A program made the position numbers and the translations under genes. A DNA stretch of 64,000 nucleotides, taken from Nitrospira sp. KM1 (lineage in GTDB: Bacteria; Nitrospirota; Nitrospiria; Nitrospirales; Nitrospiraceae). Where the stretch lies: contig NZ_AP022671.1 in the NCBI RefSeq assembly GCF_011405515.1, positions 186,001 to 250,000 of the forward strand, written 5' to 3'. Positions 1 through 8,318 of this stretch are shown here, one piece after another. Positions within the stretch are counted from its first letter, which is position 1, and each line of letters begins with the position of its first letter. Under the pieces are notes generated by a model, which was not told the origin of the DNA, did no database searches, and saw only the letters and a list, made by a program, of their open reading frames with translations.

Positions 1-741
1 CCCCAGATCATTGCGGCGGTGAAGAGCCGATCACCAGACACCTTGTTCATGGCCGAGGCTTACTGGGATCTGGAGTTCGAGCTGCAACAGCAGGGATTCG
101 ATTATTGCTATGACAAGCGACTCTATGACCGCTTAGAACATGAATCGGCCGAAAGCGTCCGGCTGCATCTCTGTGCCGATCCCGCCTACCAGGATAAGCT
201 GCTTCGTTTTCTGGAAAACCACGACGAACCGCGGGCCGCAGCCACGTTCTCTTCAGAGAAGGCCAAGGCCGCGGCGGTCTCGGTATCGACTCAGCGGGGC
301 GCTGTGCTGTTCCATGAGGGACAATTCGACGGCCGCCGCACTCGGGTGCCGGTATTTCTGCGCCGGCGTCCGCAGGAAGACCCGGACAAGGAACTTCGGG
401 AATTCTACAAGAAACTGCTCGACGTGTTGAAGGATCCTGTGATCCAAGACGGGGATTGGCGCTTGTGCGAGCGAACCGGGTGGCCCGATAACCAGAGCTA
501 TCTCAATCTCGTTGCCTGGTGCTGGAGTGGCCGGGACGGGTGGTATCTCATCGTGGTGAATCTTTCTGAAACTCCTTCACAAGGAAACATTCAAGTCTTG
601 GCTGAAAACCTCGCCGGTAGGAAGTGGCGAATGACCGATCGCATCACGGGCGCGACGTACGACCGTAACGGAGACGATCTCTACCGACCGGGCTTGTACG
701 TCGACCTCAATCCATGGGCATTTCATGTGCTGAAATTTTGA
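1..741 (+). CDS. Alpha-amylase-family glycoside hydrolase (GH13), C-terminal part
   Basis: The frame is open from the first base, so the gene enters from the left; the GTG at 19 is internal and not a real start. Near residue 19 lies FMAEAYWD, which fits the GH13 strand carrying the general acid/base Glu. Near residue 75 lies FLENHDEPRA, the NHD block carrying the third catalytic Asp. A C-terminal beta-domain follows and ends at a TGA. GH13 enzymes hydrolyse or transfer alpha-glucosidic bonds; the exact substrate (maltodextrin, glycogen, trehalose-related) cannot be decided from this fragment. The nucleophile Asp region lies outside the window. Confidence 0.85.
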   Translation, partial: PQIIAAVKSRSPDTLFMAEAYWDLEFELQQQGFDYCYDKRLYDRLEHESAESVRLHLCADPAYQDKLLRFLENHDEPRAAATFSSEKAKAAAVSVSTQRGAVLFHEGQFDGRRTRVPVFLRRRPQEDPDKELREFYKKLLDVLKDPVIQDGDWRLCERTGWPDNQSYLNLVAWCWSGRDGWYLIVVNLSETPSQGNIQVLAENLAGRKWRMTDRITGATYDRNGDDLYRPGLYVDLNPWAFHVLKF

Positions 742-790
742 GTCACTGTGCGTTTAAGGACGGGTGTTTCATCTTTAAAGGAGGGTGACC

Positions 791-1222
791 ATGCGCGTGA
801 GACTAGCGTTGTTCTCGTTGGTATTGTTGGCCGTGTCATTTCAATGGGGCTGTGCGGAGATGCAGTCGCTGGGCGGTACGGAGACATTGACCAAGCTCCT
901 GAGCAATCAATTGGGAGTGACGGCCAACCAGGCGACCGGCGGTGTCGGGTCGATGCTCACGCTCGCCAAGGAGCGGTTGTCAGGGATGGACTTCAACACC
1001 CTGAGCACATTTATTCCAGGGGCTGATTCTTTCATGAAAAGCGCCAAAGACCTCGGTGCCGTCACCGGCCCTGTGGGTGATCAGGCAGGACTGAAATCAG
1101 CATTTTCCCGATTGGGCATGGGACAGGACATGGTTCCCAAGTTTAACCAGACGGTGTCGGATTTCGTCGGTAAAACAGGCGGAGAAAAAGCACAAAATAT
1201 TCTGGCGGCTGCATTGAAGTGA
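791..1222 (+). CDS. DUF2780-like lipoprotein
   Basis: A 143-residue protein with a lipoprotein signal: a hydrophobic stretch ending at Cys in FQWGCAEM. The rest is a small, mostly helical domain with the repeating pattern of DUF2780 (VcgC/VcgE-like) proteins, such as GMDFNTLSTFIPGADSFM and the C-terminal QNILAAALK. Function is unknown. The ATG at 791 is chosen over the in-frame GTG at 785 because AAAGGAGG (777-784) sits at the right distance. It is followed 30 bases later by another lipoprotein gene, so the two may be cotranscribed. Confidence 0.75.
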   Translation: MRVRLALFSLVLLAVSFQWGCAEMQSLGGTETLTKLLSNQLGVTANQATGGVGSMLTLAKERLSGMDFNTLSTFIPGADSFMKSAKDLGAVTGPVGDQAGLKSAFSRLGMGQDMVPKFNQTVSDFVGKTGGEKAQNILAAALK

Positions 1223-1252
1223 CACCGCACCAAGGATCGATCGGAGGATGTC

Positions 1253-1741
1253 ATGATGCGTACGGCGAGACGAAACCGGATCTGTCTGTGTGTCGCCGCC
1301 TTGCTGGCGGCCTCGTGCTCGACGGTGCCAAAGGATTTTGAATCGCCGCGGGTCAATATCTCCGATATGACGGCGAAGGATGTCGCGCTGTTCGAGCAAC
1401 GGTTCGATGTCAAGCTGAGGATCCAGAATCCCAACGACATGGACATCAGTGTCAACGGCATGAAGTTCGACATCGAATTGAACGATCGGGAATTCGGAAA
1501 CGGCATGTCAGGCCAGCGTGTGACTGTTCCACGGTTCGGATCGGAAACCGTGGACGTCGAGGTTTTCACCACCTTGGGGAGTTTTCTCCGCCAGGTTCAG
1601 GATCTCAGCGGCGGGGGCGGCCAAAAAGTCCGATACCATCTGAAGGGAACGGCCTTTGTCGTGGCCCCGAGTCAATTCAAAGCGCCGTTCGACGAGAAAG
1701 GGGAAATCGACCTCAATCTCGGTTCCAATGCCGAGAAGTAA
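1253..1741 (+). CDS. LEA14-like (LEA type 2) lipoprotein
   Basis: A 162-residue protein with a lipoprotein signal (LLAASCST). It continues into a beta-rich domain of the LEA-2/WHy type: VKLRIQNPNDMDISVNGMKF matches the family core, where N-P-N/D after the first strand is typical. Such proteins are linked to desiccation or stress tolerance, but the molecular role in bacteria is unclear. GGAGG at 1243 precedes the tandem ATGATG start. The gene ends 3 bases before the end of the convergent AraC-type gene. Confidence 0.75.
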   Translation: MMRTARRNRICLCVAALLAASCSTVPKDFESPRVNISDMTAKDVALFEQRFDVKLRIQNPNDMDISVNGMKFDIELNDREFGNGMSGQRVTVPRFGSETVDVEVFTTLGSFLRQVQDLSGGGGQKVRYHLKGTAFVVAPSQFKAPFDEKGEIDLNLGSNAEK

Positions 1742-1744
1742 TTG

Positions 1745-2824
1745 TTATTTCGCGGCACTAGCCGTAAAGACAGGACATGTATACACGATGTCAAGATCTG
1801 GATTCGACCTGTTGAATTCAAGACTGACTCGCAGGCCCCTGGCATAGTCTCGAGGCGGTCTGCCTGTCCATCGGCGAAATGCCCTTGTGAAGTGCGCTGA
1901 ATCAGAATACCCAAGGAGAAAGGCAATGTCGGTCAGCGTGTGAGTTCCCTGATGCACGAGTTGAAGACTGCGGTTTCGACGGAACTCGTCGAGAAGCGAT
2001 TCAAACGAAACTCCCCAGCGCGCAAGACGTCGTTCGAGCGTACGGATATGAAGTCCCAGAGCGGTGGCGGTGGTCTTGAGCGTGGGGGCTTCGTGGGCCA
2101 ATTGATCCGACACGGCAGTGAGCACTGCTCGCACGATCTCCTCTTCGGACGGTCTCTCGGGAAGTAATTCACGGGCGGCGGTAGTGCTTGATTGCAGGGG
2201 AAGTTCGAGCAGATCCCTGTCAAATATCAGGGCATTGTCTTCGGAATCAAAAGTCAACCTTCCGTTGAACACTCGCTCGAGTTCGGAAGAAGGACCGAAC
2301 CGCGAATGCTCGAATGACACGTCGATGGCGGCATGCTCTCCCGTCAGAGCCAGGATCTTGTGAAGAAACATCAGGACACCTTCATGATACTGTCTGGGAT
2401 TTTCCCGCATCCGCCCAAGCATGCGGTATCCCAAACGCGCCCGCTTACGACCTTCACTCAAATGAATCGCTGTCCCGGTTTGGATCAGCGCGGTTCGGCG
2501 GCACACCACGTCAATCGCAGCCCGTAATGTCGGCGCATCGAGAATCGCTTCCCCCATGACTCCAAGTTTTAGAATGGAGTCCATTTCGGCAATGTGTACG
2601 CCGCAATGGACATCACCGGTTGCGGACGACAGGGCATTGATGAGAGCCAGAAACAGATCGCGGGATAGCCAGGCGTCGGGGTCGAGCAGCGCCTGAGTCG
2701 GAATCCCAACCCGTCTCAACACCTTCCCCGGTTGTTCTGCCCTGGACAGCAGGTATGGGACGGCACTTGAGAGTTCGCAGACCCGATGGCGGCAATCTGA
2801 CATAAGGGGGGAAGACCGTAACAA
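1745..2824 (-). CDS. AraC-family transcriptional regulator with PF12625-type sensor domain
   Basis: A 359-residue regulator. The N-terminal two thirds resemble the Arabinose_bd/OruR-ArgR type sensor domain (YLLSRAEQPGKVLRRVGIP, then VGIHIAEM-like blocks near GVHIAEMDSI). The C-terminal about 90 residues form a double helix-turn-helix: LGLHIRTLERRLARWGVSF, and later IAFLLGYSDSAHFTRAFRRW, the AraC signature. No signal peptide, so cytoplasmic. It is transcribed away from the SYLF gene at 2996; the 171-bp gap between them holds a perfect CTGTCA-N4-TGACAG palindrome, so local regulation or autoregulation is plausible but unproven. Confidence 0.88.
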   Translation of the reverse strand: MLRSSPLMSDCRHRVCELSSAVPYLLSRAEQPGKVLRRVGIPTQALLDPDAWLSRDLFLALINALSSATGDVHCGVHIAEMDSILKLGVMGEAILDAPTLRAAIDVVCRRTALIQTGTAIHLSEGRKRARLGYRMLGRMRENPRQYHEGVLMFLHKILALTGEHAAIDVSFEHSRFGPSSELERVFNGRLTFDSEDNALIFDRDLLELPLQSSTTAARELLPERPSEEEIVRAVLTAVSDQLAHEAPTLKTTATALGLHIRTLERRLARWGVSFESLLDEFRRNRSLQLVHQGTHTLTDIAFLLGYSDSAHFTRAFRRWTGRPPRDYARGLRVSLEFNRSNPDLDIVYTCPVFTASAAK

Positions 2825-2896
2825 AGAATGTCGTGAAATGGCAAGGAACCTATTCTGGGATCTGTTAATGCTGTGCGCGCACCTGGATGGGAGGCG

Positions 2897-2912
2897 CTGT
2901 CAATTGTGACAG
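2897..2912. promoter_or_regulatory. Palindromic operator candidate, site 1
   Basis: CTGTCA-ATTG-TGACAG, perfect 6-bp half-sites. It lies 84 bp before the SYLF gene and between it and the divergent AraC-type gene. A TG at the conserved offset (21-22 nt after the palindrome) is followed by C and TAGGAA, resembling an extended -10 element. Confidence 0.55.
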
Positions 2913-2995
2913 TTCCCGATTTGTAGGATTGGTGCTAGGAAGTCTCGCAACACATTGCAGTAACACGCAGGAACGATTGCAGAGGAGGTTTCACC

Positions 2996-3715
2996 ATGAT
3001 CGGGTTCAGTACGTTACGAGTTCCCAACGCCGGTAGAGCGGGTATATTGGCGGGCGTGATATTGGCCGTTGCCATTGATCCTCTCGTTGCAGCGGCTTCG
3101 ACCGAACAACAACAACTGGTGGATAAGGCGAAGTTGACCGTAGAGGCCTTTGCGTCCGATCCCGCGCAAAAGGACGATATTCGTCAGTCGCTGAAGGATG
3201 CCAAAGCGGTGTTTATTGTCCCTCAATTATTTCGAGGTGCATTTCTCTTTGGCGGGACAGGTGGCGGTGGAGTATTGCTCGCTCGGGATGAGAAGTCCGG
3301 AGAGTGGTCGCAACCCGTCTTTTACAATATGGCCTCAGTCAGTTTTGGCCTTCAGGCCGGAGCCGATACGTCGGAACTTATTATCGTGGTTCGAACGCAA
3401 AAAGGACTGGAGGAGTTTTACAGCACGGATTTCAAGCTTGGCGCGGAAGCCGGACTGTCCGCCGGACCGGTCGGTGGCAGCACGGCCGTAGAGGGCGTTG
3501 CGGCCGATCTTCTTTCATTCGGACGGACGCGAGGAGTGTTCGCCGGAATGGCTCTGAATGGAGCCTCCGTCAAGGTCTCTGATGATTCCAATGAACGCTA
3601 CTATGGAAAATCCGTTCGGCCGATCGACGTCCTCGTCACAAAGACGGTGAGCAATCCGGCTTCGGCGGACCTGCGCGCAGCAGTGGGCAAGCTCGTGAAT
3701 ACGAGCTCCAAGTAA
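2996..3715 (+). CDS. SYLF/Ysc84-domain exported protein (copy 1)
   Basis: A 239-residue protein with an N-terminal hydrophobic export signal, followed by the SYLF (DUF500/Ysc84) domain. Visible family features are AKAVFIVPQLFRGAFLFGGTG, a Gly-rich loop, then YNMASVSFGLQAGADTSELI and LSFGRTRGVFAGMALNGASV. SYLF domains bind phosphoinositides in eukaryotes; in bacteria the role is unknown and probably involves lipid or membrane binding in the periplasm. GAGGAGG at about 2982 supports the ATG. It is strikingly similar over its full length to the protein at 49895-50608, and both genes have the same palindrome about 80 bp upstream. Confidence 0.9.
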   Translation: MIGFSTLRVPNAGRAGILAGVILAVAIDPLVAAASTEQQQLVDKAKLTVEAFASDPAQKDDIRQSLKDAKAVFIVPQLFRGAFLFGGTGGGGVLLARDEKSGEWSQPVFYNMASVSFGLQAGADTSELIIVVRTQKGLEEFYSTDFKLGAEAGLSAGPVGGSTAVEGVAADLLSFGRTRGVFAGMALNGASVKVSDDSNERYYGKSVRPIDVLVTKTVSNPASADLRAAVGKLVNTSSK

Positions 3716-3758
3716 ACAGACATGGGGCCTGGAGTCGTGAGATGAAAGGAGACCCTTT

Positions 3759-4226
3759 GTGCGTAAGCGTCAATTGATAATCGTCTTGATGATATCCGTG
3801 TTTGTCATCGGCGACGCGTCGGCAGGCACGGAAACATTCGTCTATCCAAGCAAAGGCCAGACGAAAGAGCAACAAGACCAGGATGAATTCAGCTGTTACA
3901 AATGGGCCAAGGAACAGGCCCATTTCGATCCGAATCAACCGATGCAACAGGCTGCCGCTCCGCCGCCGCAAGGGGGGGCTGCGAAGGGCGCGGCCAAAGG
4001 CGCGGCGCTCGGTGCGGTCGGAGGCGCGATTGGCGGAGATGCGGGAAAAGGTGCGGCGGTTGGCGCTGGAGTCGGCGCGGCGGCCGGGGCTCACAAGCGA
4101 CGCAAAGCGGAAAAGCAGCAGGACGCGGCCGGGCAGCAAGCGGAAAAACAGCACGAGGCGAGTGTGGAAAACTATCAGCGCGCGTTTGGAGCCTGCATGG
4201 AAGGAAAAGGGTATACGGTGAAATAG
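3759..4226 (+). CDS. Glycine-zipper exported protein (copy 1)
   Basis: A 155-residue protein from a GTG start with GAAAGGAG just upstream. A signal peptide ends near DASAG. Next comes a conserved block, FVYPSKGQTKEQQDQDEF-SCYKW. Then comes a Gly/Ala zipper (AAKGAALGAVGGAIGGDAGK), typical of membrane-inserting outer-membrane or periplasmic proteins, then a charged helix, and finally RAFGACMEGKGYTV. Two Cys (SCYKW and ACMEG) are conserved in the paralogue at 19326-19793, which has the same length and layout. It sits directly after the SYLF gene and before a sulfatase gene. Function is unknown. Confidence 0.8.
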   Translation: MRKRQLIIVLMISVFVIGDASAGTETFVYPSKGQTKEQQDQDEFSCYKWAKEQAHFDPNQPMQQAAAPPPQGGAAKGAAKGAALGAVGGAIGGDAGKGAAVGAGVGAAAGAHKRRKAEKQQDAAGQQAEKQHEASVENYQRAFGACMEGKGYTVK

Positions 4227-4293
4227 CGGGCCGCATATCGATCGTGTGACTCTTGTATGGTGCCTGTGCAGCTTCATTGAATGGGGGACTTTC

Positions 4294-6732
4294 ATGAACA
4301 GAATGGTGAAATTCGGGGCCGCGGCAGAAATACGCGGCGGCGTTATGGCCGTGATGTTAATGATCTCATGGCATGCGCAGGCTGCCGAAAAGCCCGACAG
4401 GACCGTGCTGCCGATTCCCGAACCCAACGTGCCGGCTATCTCCACGCTGGATGCTCGGAATGTGAAAGTGCCGCCTCGATTTGAGGTGAAGGCGCCTGCG
4501 CAGGCACCGAATGTCTTGCTCGTCATGATCGACGATATGGGATTCGGGATGTCCAGCGCATTCGGTGGCCCCATCCACATGCCTACCGTCGACCGTCTAT
4601 CGGAGACAGGATTGCGGTATAACCATTTCCACACCACCGCCTTGTGCTCGCCGACACGAACCGCTCTGCTGAGCGGGCGCAATCACCATATGAATAACAT
4701 GGGCGGCATTACGGAGATCGCGACGGCCTTCCCCGGCTATACCGGTCAACGCCCCAACAATGTGGCTCCCCTCGCAGAAATGCTGCGGCTGAACGGCTAC
4801 AGCACCGGATTCTTCGGGAAGAACCATGAAACGGCCGCCTGGGAGGTCAGTCCTTCAGGACCGACCGATCGTTGGCCGACGCGTTCCGGATTCGACAAGT
4901 TTTATGGATTCATCGGTGGAGAGACCAATCAGTGGGCGCCGCTTCTTTATGACGGCTTGGCACAGGTCGAGCTCCCGCACGATCCCAACTACCATTTCAT
5001 GACCGACATGACCGATCAGGCCATCCATTGGATGCGCTATCAAAAGGCCCTCACACCGGACAAACCGTTTTTCATGTACTTTGCCCCCGGTGCCACGCAT
5101 GCGCCGCATCACGTGCCGAAGGAATGGATCGACAAGTATAACGGCAAATTCGATGGGGGATGGGATCAGTTGCGCGAAGAGACCCTGGCACGGCAGATCA
5201 AGCTTGGCGTCGTGCCTCAAGGTACGACGCTCGCACCCAAACCGGACGCCATCAAGGACTGGACGGCGCTCACGGCTGATGAAAAAAAGCTTTTTGCGCG
5301 TCAGATGGAAATTTATGCCGGGTTCGGTGAATACGCCGACACGGAGATCGGCCGGTTGATCCAAGCTCTCGGGCAAATGGGGCAGATGGACAATACGCTG
5401 ATTTTCTATCTGGTAGGCGACAACGGAACGAGCGCCGAGGGCGGCATGAATGGTCTGTTCAACGAGTACACCTATTTCAATGGCGTCAATGAAACGGTAG
5501 AGGATATCCTCAAGCACTACGACGACCTCGGAAGTCCTTTGTCTTATCCCCACATGGCGGCGGGCTGGGCCGTCGCAGGCGATGCCCCTTTCACATGGAC
5601 CAAGCAGGTTGCCTCAAACTTCGGAGGAACCCGCAATCCGATGGTGGTGCACTGGCCCAAAGGCATCAAGGCGAAAGGCGAAATCCGAACGCAGTTTCAT
5701 CACGTCATCGATATCGCGCCGACCGTCCTGGAGGCGGCGGGACTTCCGGAGCCGAAGGTCGTCAATGGGACCGAACAGGCTCCGATCGAAGGCGTGAGCC
5801 TCGCCTACACGTTCAATGACAGTAAGGCAACGAGCCGGCACCAGGTACAATACTTCGAAATACTGGGCAACCGCGGCATCTATGCCGACGGCTGGCTTGC
5901 TGGAACCGTGCACCGTGCTCCTTGGGAATTCCAGCCGCGCGGAAGTCTCTCCGACGATACATGGGAACTCTACGACACGCGCAACGATTTCAGTCTGACG
6001 CACAACCTTGCCTCGAAACATCAGGTCAAGCTCAAAGAGCTTCAGGATCTATTCATGAAAGAAGCGGTCAAGTTTCATGTGCTGCCCCTCGATGACCGCG
6101 TCATTGAACGTACGAATGCATCAATGGCAGGACGGCCGGATCTGATGGGGGATCGCACAAGCCTCACGGTCTACGAAGGCATGACCGGCATGTCTGAAAA
6201 TGTGTTCATCAATACGAAAAACCGGTCGCATACGATCACGGCCGAAGTGGACGTTCCCGACGCCGGTGCCAACGGCGTGATTCTCGCGCAGGCTGGTCGC
6301 TTCGGCGGGTGGAGCTTGTATCTGAAAGACGGCAGGCCCGTCTATACGTATAATTTCCTCGGCCTGCAGCGATTTGATGTCATGGCGACTCAACCCCTCG
6401 CCGCCGGGAGAACGACCATACGATACGAGTTTGTCGCCGACGGACCCGGCATGGGACGGGGAGGAATGGGCACCATGTTTGTGAATGGCGGGAAAATCGC
6501 GGAAGGACGCATTGAGCGCACTCAGTGTTGCGTGTTCTCAGCCGATGAAGGCACCGACGTCGGGACGGACGATGGCACACCGGTGACGGAAGCCTACAAG
6601 GAACGGGATAACAAATTCACCGGCAAGATTCACAAAGTCACCATTGATCTGCTTCCGGTAAAAAAAGCCGGAAGCCAGGAAGGAGAAAAGACCGGAGCAG
6701 AGATGGCTCACAAAAAAACGCTGGCCGACTGA
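4294..6732 (+). CDS. Arylsulfatase, long type with C-terminal beta domain (copy 1)
   Basis: An 812-residue exported sulfatase of the alkaline-phosphatase superfamily, hydrolysing sulfate esters. A signal peptide ends near HAQAAEK. Metal-binding VMIDDMGFG is followed by TALCSPTR, where Cys118 of the C-x-P-x-R motif would become formylglycine. Later come FFGKNHETAAWE, FMYFAPGATHAPHH and VGDNGTSAEGG, all expected active-site blocks. The last about 150 residues (VDVPDAGANGVILAQAGRFG onward) form a beta-sandwich-like domain. Start 4294 is preferred over an upstream GTG at 4246 because it gives a normal signal peptide. The closest relative here is 37272-39677. No formylglycine-generating enzyme gene is in the window. 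Confidence 0.92.
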   Translation: MNRMVKFGAAAEIRGGVMAVMLMISWHAQAAEKPDRTVLPIPEPNVPAISTLDARNVKVPPRFEVKAPAQAPNVLLVMIDDMGFGMSSAFGGPIHMPTVDRLSETGLRYNHFHTTALCSPTRTALLSGRNHHMNNMGGITEIATAFPGYTGQRPNNVAPLAEMLRLNGYSTGFFGKNHETAAWEVSPSGPTDRWPTRSGFDKFYGFIGGETNQWAPLLYDGLAQVELPHDPNYHFMTDMTDQAIHWMRYQKALTPDKPFFMYFAPGATHAPHHVPKEWIDKYNGKFDGGWDQLREETLARQIKLGVVPQGTTLAPKPDAIKDWTALTADEKKLFARQMEIYAGFGEYADTEIGRLIQALGQMGQMDNTLIFYLVGDNGTSAEGGMNGLFNEYTYFNGVNETVEDILKHYDDLGSPLSYPHMAAGWAVAGDAPFTWTKQVASNFGGTRNPMVVHWPKGIKAKGEIRTQFHHVIDIAPTVLEAAGLPEPKVVNGTEQAPIEGVSLAYTFNDSKATSRHQVQYFEILGNRGIYADGWLAGTVHRAPWEFQPRGSLSDDTWELYDTRNDFSLTHNLASKHQVKLKELQDLFMKEAVKFHVLPLDDRVIERTNASMAGRPDLMGDRTSLTVYEGMTGMSENVFINTKNRSHTITAEVDVPDAGANGVILAQAGRFGGWSLYLKDGRPVYTYNFLGLQRFDVMATQPLAAGRTTIRYEFVADGPGMGRGGMGTMFVNGGKIAEGRIERTQCCVFSADEGTDVGTDDGTPVTEAYKERDNKFTGKIHKVTIDLLPVKKAGSQEGEKTGAEMAHKKTLAD

Positions 6733-6834
6733 CGATCTACCTGATTGCTCATGGGCTTGGACGAGCGGAGGCGAAACGACATGTGATGGTGTGGCCGTAA
6801 CGTTTCACTACTTGCATTCTGAGAGGAGAATCTC

Positions 6835-7194
6835 ATGCGTAAATATCTGATGATCGCGTTGGTGCTCGGCGGAATGACGATGTCGGCTGCGGGCTGTACC
6901 ACGTACTACCGCGTGACTGACCCGACATCCGGAAAGGCCTATTACACGACCAAGGTCGACGAAAGCAAAGGCGGAGCCGTCAAAATCAAGGACGACAAGT
7001 CGGGAAGTACGGTGACGCTAAACTCCTCGGAGGTGAAGGAAATCTCCGAAGATGAATACAACGCCGGGCTGGTGGCCAAAGCACCGGCCAAGCAGGCGCC
7101 TGCTCAACCAGTGCCAGCCGGGACAGCAAGCCCTCAGTCACCGGCCAGTCCAATGCCAATGGTGGCTCCTCCCAATGAGCAGGTGGTGAAGTAG
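6835..7194 (+). CDS. Small YYRVTDP lipoprotein (copy 1)
   Basis: A 119-residue lipoprotein with lipobox SAAGC. It carries the block TTYYRVTDPTSGKAYYTTKV, then GGAVKIKDDKSGSTVTLNSS and VKEISEDEY, and a Pro/Ala-rich tail. The paralogue at 12473-12739 has nearly the same core but no long tail. The short beta-rich repeat resembles small SH3-like or YgdI/YgdR-type lipoprotein folds; that comparison is only a guess. GAGAGGAG precedes the ATG. Function is unknown. Confidence 0.8.
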   Translation: MRKYLMIALVLGGMTMSAAGCTTYYRVTDPTSGKAYYTTKVDESKGGAVKIKDDKSGSTVTLNSSEVKEISEDEYNAGLVAKAPAKQAPAQPVPAGTASPQSPASPMPMVAPPNEQVVK

Positions 7195-7254
7195 CTGGCG
7201 GGGGGGTGAACGGTTTTCAGTGTCGGCAAATAACCGGGACTTTGCGTCGATGGT

Positions 7255-8286
7255 GTGACAGGTGGGCAGTTGTTAGGGGCCGAACAACGGCTGGCCGTAC
7301 CGTGCTTTGTCCTGTCGTTCATGCTACTGACGATGCCCGAGTTAGACGCCAGGGCGGAGGTCGGCTTCAACGCACAGGGCATTCTGTTTTATACCGACGA
7401 CGTGGGCGTCTTTTCTGCCACGCGCCGTCTTTCGCGGGACAACGATCCGACTCAGCCCGCCATTGATACGCGATTGACCAACCAAGGCTCTGACGTCGTC
7501 TTTGAACCCGACGCCCGAGTCACTGAGTCGTTTGAGAATCCATTTGGAAAAACCGAACTGAGCCTTCGCGGTCAGGGATTCGTGTTTGTGGATAATCCGC
7601 GGTTCAATCATGGAACCCTGAACGTCCAGGCACTCCATGCTTTTAGCGATGCCACTCGGGTTCGATTCCGGTACTACTACGCGCCCGACCTCTTTCTAGG
7701 GGAGAACGAAGTCAGAAATCTGTCCTCGGAAGGGCTCGCTGCCGAAACCGTCACCAGTCATATTTGGTCGACGAGGGTGGAGCAGCGCCTTACAAGGGAT
7801 GTCGATGCCCGTCTGTTGATGCGGTACGGCATTCGCCGATACAACGAGGCGTTCGCCGAACGGGATACCAACTTTTGGACGATCGGTCCGCACCTCGCAT
7901 GGCGGGTGTCAGAACGGGTGGTGCTCGGATTCAGCTATCATTACGAGCGTGGGCTGGCGGAGGGACGTAACCAGCCGGAATTCAAGGACGATGTGTCGTA
8001 CGTCAATCACTACCTCAGCGCCGATGTCGATGTGGAACTGATGGAACGGCTGGTCGTATCGGCGGCGGTGCATTATGAACGCAACAATTGGACAAGCGGT
8101 ATCGTCGGCGACGAACGCAATGGCGCACACGAAACGATCTATCAGGGGGAAGTGATGCTGATACGAAGATTGACGGAGGTATGGACGTCCTTCGTGGGGT
8201 TCCAACGTTCGAGTCGGAAACAAAGTTTCGAGCCAGAGGCGGTCAAGAACACCAATGTCGGGGTAGGCGTGAGGGCGTCGTTTTAA
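7255..8286 (+). CDS. Outer-membrane beta-barrel protein
   Basis: A 343-residue protein with a hydrophobic N-terminus (CFVLSFMLLT) ending near ARAEVGF. It is followed by many alternating amphipathic strands ending in aromatic residues (LSLRGQGFVFV, VRFRYYYAPDLFL, LGFSYHYERGLAEG) and a C-terminal Phe, as in outer-membrane barrels. I cannot name a family. The start is uncertain: the GTG at 7255 lacks a clear ribosome site and a TTG at 7270 has AGGTGGG upstream. The next barrel-like gene begins 33 bases after its stop, so the two may form a unit. Confidence 0.65.
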   Translation: MTGGQLLGAEQRLAVPCFVLSFMLLTMPELDARAEVGFNAQGILFYTDDVGVFSATRRLSRDNDPTQPAIDTRLTNQGSDVVFEPDARVTESFENPFGKTELSLRGQGFVFVDNPRFNHGTLNVQALHAFSDATRVRFRYYYAPDLFLGENEVRNLSSEGLAAETVTSHIWSTRVEQRLTRDVDARLLMRYGIRRYNEAFAERDTNFWTIGPHLAWRVSERVVLGFSYHYERGLAEGRNQPEFKDDVSYVNHYLSADVDVELMERLVVSAAVHYERNNWTSGIVGDERNGAHETIYQGEVMLIRRLTEVWTSFVGFQRSSRKQSFEPEAVKNTNVGVGVRASF

Positions 8287-8318
8287 CACGCATCATTGCA
8301 TTCGGGTGGAGGCACGGG

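Noticed and set aside
19-741. GTG at 19 as the amylase start
   Set aside because: The reading frame is open to base 1 and the protein would begin inside the catalytic barrel.
2913-2995. Sigma-54 (-24/-12) promoter downstream of the palindromes
   Set aside because: I looked for TGGCAC-N5-TTGC with correct spacing after the palindromes; the candidates (TGGCAC near 16551 and TTGCA near 2953) have wrong spacing or lack the partner element.
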